From: a virus
Length of the DNA: 20,304 nt
Direction: 5' to 3' (one strand)
IMG/VR virus record: IMGVR_UViG_3300036985_002656
Coordinates: 1-20,304 of that record
In this document: piece by piece, positions 15,395 through 20,304 of the stretch
Numbering within the stretch: position 1 is the stretch's first letter
Layout of the letters: every line of letters begins with the position of its first letter
The notes under the pieces: model-generated
Database searches by the model: none
Seen by the model: only the letters and a program-made list of their open reading frames with translations
Told to the model about the DNA's origin: nothing
Translations under genes and position numbers: made by a program

Positions 15395-16545
15395 GATTTG
15401 TCAGACTATATTTAAACGACTTTCAAAGCGCATTAAAAGGCGATGACAGTAATGATGTGCGTATCGCTAAGTATGCTTATATCCAATTGTTGCCGTGTGG
15501 TGTGATTAGTCAATTTAGTAGATGCAAAGATGGCGTTTCATTTGTAGGAGGTATAAAAGTTGAGCTTATTGATTCTTGCGAAACAGTTTTAGAAAATGTA
15601 ACGGATTTCTTTGCCTACGATACTTTCATTCAAGATGGACTTTCGCAAATTAATTGGGAGTTTGGTAAAGTAGGCAAAGATTATTATTACAAGCCTTTGT
15701 TTTTAAAGATAACAGATTTGATAAACAATAATGTTTATTACTCTAGTAGGTTTTTAATGACAAATATGGATAGTGAGTTAAGCACTAACTTTGTTTATAC
15801 AGAGAACACTCGTTTCAGAGGCATACCATACGATATAAAGCCTTTTTATCAACAAGTAAGGTTCTATAAGTGTTTCTATAAAGATTCAGCTAATACGTCT
15901 AATTTAAAAGAATACACTCAAACAAGTGGGCGTATTATGAATTACAGAAATATAACTACTTTCATTAAGTCGTTTACATTTGACAAATTAGATATTGCCA
16001 TTGATAATAGAATGAATGAAATGTTTGCTCATTCAGTTGTGTATGCTAATGATGAAAGAATTAAATTACAGTCTTACGAAAGCAAAGAGGTTATTGGCGA
16101 TACGAATTGGAAGTCAGCGATATTCAAAGTAAACCCACAAGAGCAGTATTATACTTTAAGTTATCAATTATTAGAGCCTCTAAAATTAGATTTGTTTACT
16201 CCTGGTGGTTATTATACTACTATTTCATTCCCTAATGACATTGTAGGTGTTTTTAATAATACAGTTACTTTAGGAATTGGAACTTTAAAAATATTTGATA
16301 ATTTTAATGCATTAATTGTTACTTTTACACAAGTAGATATAGTATTAGTTGGAAATACATTTACAATTGATAATAGTGCATTTGTAAAAACTTTAAAGAA
16401 TTACTACATTACTATTTCTGATGGTTTATTTAAAGGCTTAGGATGTAATAGTTTTAGCATTAAAAACATAACTGATTGGACTTTTGAAATAGGAGCTGGA
16501 GAATATGATTCAGCAGATTACGATACAACAAACGATTATACATAA
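15385..16545 (+). CDS. Distal tail protein with C-terminal SbsA-type Ig-like domain
   Basis: This encodes 386 residues. The N-terminal 265 residues are beta-rich and aromatic (FVRLYLNDFQSAL, INWEFGKVGKDYYYKPLFLK, IPYDIKPFYQQVRFYKCFY). They probably form a baseplate or fibre-attachment domain of a family I cannot name. Residues about 279-370 match the SbsA Ig-like (Big_5) pattern: GVFNNTVTLGIGTLKIFDNF, VLVGNTFTIDNSAFVKTLKN, then the signature NYYITISDGLFKGL. Such domains are common in surface-exposed adhesins of Bacteroidota and in phage tail tips. The gene starts within the end of the preceding gene and is 3 bases from the next one, so the tail-tip genes form one operon. Confidence 0.65.
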   Translation: MDLGFVRLYLNDFQSALKGDDSNDVRIAKYAYIQLLPCGVISQFSRCKDGVSFVGGIKVELIDSCETVLENVTDFFAYDTFIQDGLSQINWEFGKVGKDYYYKPLFLKITDLINNNVYYSSRFLMTNMDSELSTNFVYTENTRFRGIPYDIKPFYQQVRFYKCFYKDSANTSNLKEYTQTSGRIMNYRNITTFIKSFTFDKLDIAIDNRMNEMFAHSVVYANDERIKLQSYESKEVIGDTNWKSAIFKVNPQEQYYTLSYQLLEPLKLDLFTPGGYYTTISFPNDIVGVFNNTVTLGIGTLKIFDNFNALIVTFTQVDIVLVGNTFTIDNSAFVKTLKNYYITISDGLFKGLGCNSFSIKNITDWTFEIGAGEYDSADYDTTNDYT

Positions 16546-16548
16546 GAT

Positions 16549-17061
16549 ATGAGTACAAAAACACAAATAACAACCGCAATTAACGCTAAAATTAGGAATA
16601 AAACTCCTTTAGTAGTAAAAGTAGAACACGCTGATGTTGAGCAATTAATAACAGATGAAATGTTCCCAGCTCCCGTTAAGGTTGAATGGAATGGGACAAC
16701 TTCAATTGCCCCGACAACAGATATTATTTGTAGCGGTTCTTTAAGCTCACCAGATAATATTTTGTTTACTGTTTACTTTTGGAAGCAAGGAAATGATGTT
16801 TATTTTAACGGAATAATGCAGAGTTTAAGTAGCAATTTTTCATTAGATGGGTTGTTGCTGATAGAGTTTGATACTGATTTATACAAACCTTTAGTTACGT
16901 CAAAAGTAAAAGTAAATATTGTAAATAGTTTTAATCAAGTGGGAAAACAAATAGTAACCGTTCAAGATACTGGCTTATTAATTACTAACGGTCTGCCTCC
17001 ACAAGTTTCAAATGCATCAACAAATTGGATTTTTAACGGAAATTATAAAGTAGCAAATTAA
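16549..17061 (+). CDS. Tail-fibre-associated protein, N-terminal attachment motif
   Basis: This encodes 170 residues. The first 40 (MSTKTQITTAINAKI, then VVKVEHADVEQLITDEMFP) resemble N-terminal segments seen in Bacteroidota phage tail-tip proteins (pattern 'K-x-E-HA-x-VE-xx-I-x-DE-x-F/YP'), which may attach fibres to the baseplate. The rest is a small beta-rich domain with NILFTVYFWKQGNDVYFNG and an all-strand C-terminus ending WIFNGNYKVAN. There is no signal peptide or enzyme motif. It lies 3 bases after and 5 bases before its neighbours. Function as an adhesin or fibre adaptor is inferred; the N-terminal resemblance is from memory of such proteins. Confidence 0.55.
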   Translation: MSTKTQITTAINAKIRNKTPLVVKVEHADVEQLITDEMFPAPVKVEWNGTTSIAPTTDIICSGSLSSPDNILFTVYFWKQGNDVYFNGIMQSLSSNFSLDGLLLIEFDTDLYKPLVTSKVKVNIVNSFNQVGKQIVTVQDTGLLITNGLPPQVSNASTNWIFNGNYKVAN

Positions 17062-17066
17062 TTATT

Positions 17067-18065
17067 ATGGCAATTCAAGGTATATTAACACAAGAACAAA
17101 CTGCAAGGTCGTCTGAAAACATTTTCAATCCATTCTTGACTTTAGATAGTCCACATACTTACTCTATTAGTGATGGTGTTGGAGTAGCTGAAATATCAAA
17201 TACAGATGAATTTTTCCTAACGGGCCAAGGATGTATGAAAGTTAGGTTTTTAATAGCTGGGGATAATATAGCATTTAACGCTCAAGATAATACAAACTCA
17301 GTTATAAAAAGTACGGGATTACATTATATTCAATTTGCGGTTTATAAGAACAATCCTACTGCTGATGTAAATTTGACTGTTAGCGTATTTATAAATGACG
17401 TTTTAACATCATCAAGAACAATAGCTCAAAACTTATATAATGCAAGTGGTTTTATAGATGATAATTGGAATATTTATCATCAAACATTCACAGCTAATGA
17501 AGGTGATATAGTTTCTTTAAATTGGTCGGCTGATAGCGATGATGATACAGCAATTATTTATTTAGACAACTTCAAACTAGAGCGTTCAAATCAAAGTTTA
17601 ATAGCACCTACAATATATACTAACCCTTCCTTTTTGCCCACAAAATACACTAAGGTATATGACTTTGATAATACACAAGTGCTAGATGAAGATATAGAAA
17701 CCAACTTTATATTTTCAGCAACTAGAGAAAGTAATTGCGGGACTATCTTATTAAACACAGCAATTACTCCACAAACACTAAATTCTTTCTTTGAAATACA
17801 AGCTAACTTTTTGGCATTAGTTCCTAGTGGGACAAATATACATATCGATGCAGTTTTATTAATTAATGGTGTTAATTACTTAGGACAAACGGTTTATTTA
17901 AACAAAGTTGCAACAGATAGTCAGTATGGAAACATAACTTTTTCTTTACCAGTAAATCAAGAGTTTTTAGATAACGATGGAGTTGTAACGCTAACTGCTA
18001 GAGGTAATGATATTACTATTTCAAGACGAAGTTTAACGGTTAAAGAGGAATCAAATTTTAATTAA
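17067..18065 (+). CDS. Tail-tip adhesin with carbohydrate-binding-like jelly roll
   Basis: This encodes 332 residues in two beta-sandwich parts. Residues about 20-175 show the spacing of a CBM_4_9-like jelly roll: an opening FNPFLTLDSPHTYSISDG, a middle IQFAVYKNNPTADVNLTVSV, and the closing pattern DTAIIYLDNFKLERSN ('xxDN-x-x-LE') typical of carbohydrate-binding modules. Residues about 195-332 form a second strand-rich domain (VLDEDIETNFIFSATRES, GTNIHIDAVLLINGVNYLG). There are no catalytic motifs. Lying between the baseplate genes and the main fibre, it is probably a receptor-binding or fibre accessory protein that recognises surface glycans. The jelly-roll call rests on the closing pattern and the strand order only. 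Confidence 0.55.
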   Translation: MAIQGILTQEQTARSSENIFNPFLTLDSPHTYSISDGVGVAEISNTDEFFLTGQGCMKVRFLIAGDNIAFNAQDNTNSVIKSTGLHYIQFAVYKNNPTADVNLTVSVFINDVLTSSRTIAQNLYNASGFIDDNWNIYHQTFTANEGDIVSLNWSADSDDDTAIIYLDNFKLERSNQSLIAPTIYTNPSFLPTKYTKVYDFDNTQVLDEDIETNFIFSATRESNCGTILLNTAITPQTLNSFFEIQANFLALVPSGTNIHIDAVLLINGVNYLGQTVYLNKVATDSQYGNITFSLPVNQEFLDNDGVVTLTARGNDITISRRSLTVKEESNFN

Positions 18066-18070
18066 AAGCT

Positions 18071-20304
18071 ATGTTTGTAATACAAAAAACAATAACGGGG
18101 AATTTTTACCATATCTATAATAATCAAAGCACGAAAGTAAACGTTTCAGACTTTGATGTTGTTTTAGACGATGTTGCTTTAACTTTTATTATTCAATGCA
18201 AGAACGGAAGTAATATCCCTAGTCAAGCTATATCAATTAGTTTAATACAAGTTATTGATTTAAGCGTTGGCACTTCTCCAATAGCATTTAGTGGAGTTGA
18301 TGGATTGATACTTTTATTAAAATCTATATCTTACACTCCTTACTTACAGTCTTTAATTGTAACAACTCCTGTTACAGTTTATAGAGTAGGGCAAGTAGGA
18401 GTTTTTACAATGACACCTACACAATTTACAGATAACTTTAATGGTACTGGATTAGGACAAAGTGCAATGTTAGGGTGGGCTTTAAGAAACGGAAACAACG
18501 GAACAAAAAACCAATTAGGTAAATTCTCACTAAATAAAGGCGTTGCTCCTTATGATGTTATAGGTAATATTGGAGGGTATGAAGATTCTATAATTGTTGC
18601 TCATAAACACGGACAAAGGTCAAGTAGTACTACAAATAATGATGCAAAGCACGTTAAAATAGGATTTACGGGTACAGATACAGGACTTTATCAGCAAACT
18701 CCAGATAGTATGGCTACAAATAAAGTCCAAGTTACAACAGAAGAAGTAGGGATAAGTGGTGTAGGTAAAAATATGCCTCCTTACTTAATTGATGTTTGGG
18801 TTGAAAGAGTTACTGACTTAGTTATAAATGTAGGTCAAGGAGGCGGTGGTGGTGGAGCAGTAGATTCTGTTAACGGTCAAACTGGAGATGTTTATATTCC
18901 TTTAGACTACTTACCATTAGCGGGTGGAACAATGGAAGCGGGTGCAGATATTAACTTTGATAACGGTACTAAAATTAGTGAGGGCGTTGTTGATGCGGGA
19001 ACGGGTGGAAACAAAGGTATTGCTTTAACGTGTGCCGTTGGTTACGAGTGGAAATGGGAAGCGGGAGAGGCATATTTAACTAATCTTAGTGGCAATCAAA
19101 TCGATTCAAAGCAATACGCACGGAGTGTACCAACACCAACAGACGATGACACTAAAGGATTCTATGCGGGTAGTGAATGGTTTACTTTAACAGGAGGTAG
19201 ATACCATTGTGATGATGCTACAACAGATGATGCGGTTTGGCAGTTGGTTGATAACACCCCTAATTTGCAACAAGTATTAACACTTGGGGATAGGATATTT
19301 AAAGTTGAATCAGGTAACTACACTATTGAAGCGGAGGATATTTATTCTTATGTAGCAATGAAAGAAACAAATCCAGGCGATGGAACTTTTATAAATATAG
19401 ACAGCACAATTTTTAACAAAGCAGATTCAGTTTGTTTATTTTCTATATTTGAGGGGAATGGTATTCTTAGGTGTTCAGGTGGGGAAGTAATGAATTACAA
19501 TGGACTACAAGACGTAACGGAAATTTTTTACAGTCAGGGTGATGTTATTAGTATAAAAAATCTTGAAGGGAGTGGTTTTTACTACGTTGATATAGTTAAT
19601 AAGTCAAGCGGTGGCGTAACTTCAGTTGGTTTAACAATGCCATCTGCTTTTATGGTAACAAATAGCCCTATAACATCAAGTGGCGATATAGCTGTAACTG
19701 GTGCGGGAGCAGTATCGCAATACGTTCGTGGCGATGGTACTTTGGCTAACTTTCCAACTTCAAGCGGTGGCGGTTCATCATTATCATTTTATCTTAATGG
19801 TTCAGTTTCACAAGGCACAATCGGTGGCGTTGCATTTAGAGAAATGGACAGAACACCAATTTTAGGTGCGGGTACTGATTTTACAATAAATGCAAATGGT
19901 TATATTCAGTCATTTATTACAGATGCAGGAGTACCTAATTTATTAGAGATACCCGCTGGAAATTGGAATTTTGAAACCTATTTTAGTGCTTCAAGTGGTG
20001 GAGGTTCGCCATCATTTTACGTTGAGTTATACAAATGGGATGGAACTACTTTATCTTTAATAGCTTCTAATTCAGCAACGCCTGAAGCGATAACAGGAGG
20101 CACAACTATAGATTTATATGTAAGTGCTTTAGCAGTTCCACAAACTACTTTATTAGTAACGGACAGACTAGCAGTAAGGATTTACGTTACACATAGTGGA
20201 AGAACTATTACACTACATACAGAGGATAATCATCTTTGTCAAGTAATAACAACCTTTTCAACTGGACTTACTGCATTAAATGGACTTACAGCACAAGTTC
20301 AAAA
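18071..20304 (+). CDS. Tail fibre / receptor-binding protein, 3' end beyond the window
   Basis: An uninterrupted frame runs from the ATG at 18071 (MFVIQKTITGNFYH) to the window edge, 744 codons plus two bases, so the C-terminus is missing. Modules in order are: an N-terminal attachment part (1-125); a phage tail-collar domain (about 130-180, LGWALRNGNNGTKNQLGKFS then IVAHKHG); a Gly-rich linker; the fibre motif VDSVNGQTGDVYIPL (about 263); DYLPLAGGTM; a bead with DDDTKGFYAGSEWFTLTGGR and YHCDDATTDDAVWQLV (about 355-395); GGVTSVGLTMPSAFMVTNSP and GAVSQYVRGDGTLANFP (about 513-560); and a C-terminal beta head (from about 626, NWNFETYFSASSGGGSPSF, DRLAVRIYVTHSGRTITLHT). These pieces recur in fibres of Bacteroidota phages. 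It is the last visible gene of the tail operon, 5 bases after its neighbour. Confidence 0.85.
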   Translation, partial: MFVIQKTITGNFYHIYNNQSTKVNVSDFDVVLDDVALTFIIQCKNGSNIPSQAISISLIQVIDLSVGTSPIAFSGVDGLILLLKSISYTPYLQSLIVTTPVTVYRVGQVGVFTMTPTQFTDNFNGTGLGQSAMLGWALRNGNNGTKNQLGKFSLNKGVAPYDVIGNIGGYEDSIIVAHKHGQRSSSTTNNDAKHVKIGFTGTDTGLYQQTPDSMATNKVQVTTEEVGISGVGKNMPPYLIDVWVERVTDLVINVGQGGGGGGAVDSVNGQTGDVYIPLDYLPLAGGTMEAGADINFDNGTKISEGVVDAGTGGNKGIALTCAVGYEWKWEAGEAYLTNLSGNQIDSKQYARSVPTPTDDDTKGFYAGSEWFTLTGGRYHCDDATTDDAVWQLVDNTPNLQQVLTLGDRIFKVESGNYTIEAEDIYSYVAMKETNPGDGTFINIDSTIFNKADSVCLFSIFEGNGILRCSGGEVMNYNGLQDVTEIFYSQGDVISIKNLEGSGFYYVDIVNKSSGGVTSVGLTMPSAFMVTNSPITSSGDIAVTGAGAVSQYVRGDGTLANFPTSSGGGSSLSFYLNGSVSQGTIGGVAFREMDRTPILGAGTDFTINANGYIQSFITDAGVPNLLEIPAGNWNFETYFSASSGGGSPSFYVELYKWDGTTLSLIASNSATPEAITGGTTIDLYVSALAVPQTTLLVTDRLAVRIYVTHSGRTITLHTEDNHLCQVITTFSTGLTALNGLTAQVQ
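19604..19772 (+). repeat. 13-bp direct repeat bracketing a fibre module
   Basis: TCAAGCGGTGGCG occurs at 19604-19616 and at 19760-19772, in the same reading frame (encoding Ser-Ser/Gly-Gly linkers). It encloses the VTSVGL...RGDGTLANFP module. Repeated linker DNA of this kind can mediate exchange of fibre modules by recombination. Confidence 0.5.

Noticed and set aside
18071-20304. Diversity-generating retroelement acting on the fibre gene
   Set aside because: No reverse transcriptase or template repeat is in the window, and no adenine-rich variable-region signature could be paired; the fibre end lies outside the window, so it can be neither shown nor excluded.

Overview
The window is the packaging and virion-structure half of a tailed double-stranded DNA phage or prophage, of siphovirus type (HK97-like head, long tail with a 1131-residue tape measure). 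The host is most likely a member of the Bacteroidota, probably a Flavobacterium-like Flavobacteriia. Three things point there: the DNA is AT-rich, the gene leaders are A/T-rich and lack clear Shine-Dalgarno motifs, and intergenic regions carry the Bacteroidota -7 promoter element TAnnTTTG. The tail-fibre motifs also resemble those of Bacteroidota phages. Whether this is a free phage or a prophage cannot be told: no integrase, attachment site or host gene is visible.

Layout. Bases 1-71 are the end of a gene, possibly the small terminase. Bases 72-410 are a non-coding region holding a GC-richer 30-bp tandem repeat, a TAnnTTTG box and a perfect dyad. The large terminase follows (411-1871). A free-standing HNH homing endonuclease lies convergent to it on the minus strand (1854-2375). 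A 156-bp gap after it holds a hairpin and promoter-like boxes facing both ways. The head module is portal (2532-3794), prohead protease (3784-4461) and major capsid protein (4473-5732), then a small protein, a probable head-tail connector, a probable tail terminator and the tail-tube protein (7085-8002). A rho-independent terminator (8029-8060) closes this block.

The second tail block starts at 8092. It holds two small overlapping genes, a probable tail-assembly chaperone, the tape measure (9342-12737), two large distal-tail or baseplate proteins (12737-16545), two smaller adhesion-like proteins (16549-18065) and a large tail-fibre gene. The fibre gene begins at 18071 and is still open at the window edge, at least 744 residues in.

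All genes except the endonuclease are on the plus strand. Most are tightly packed or overlapping (ATGA, TAATG and 10-11 bp overlaps), as expected for translationally coupled late operons. Together they build the capsid, package DNA, assemble the tail and recognise the host.

I see no new defence system, CRISPR array, retroelement or tRNA. The points most worth a second look are: an abrupt codon-usage change inside the terminase gene next to the endonuclease; the terminator-like hairpin directly before the endonuclease start; the tandem repeat and dyad upstream of the terminase; the nested +1-frame genes just before the chaperone; and the modular adhesion cluster at the right end.
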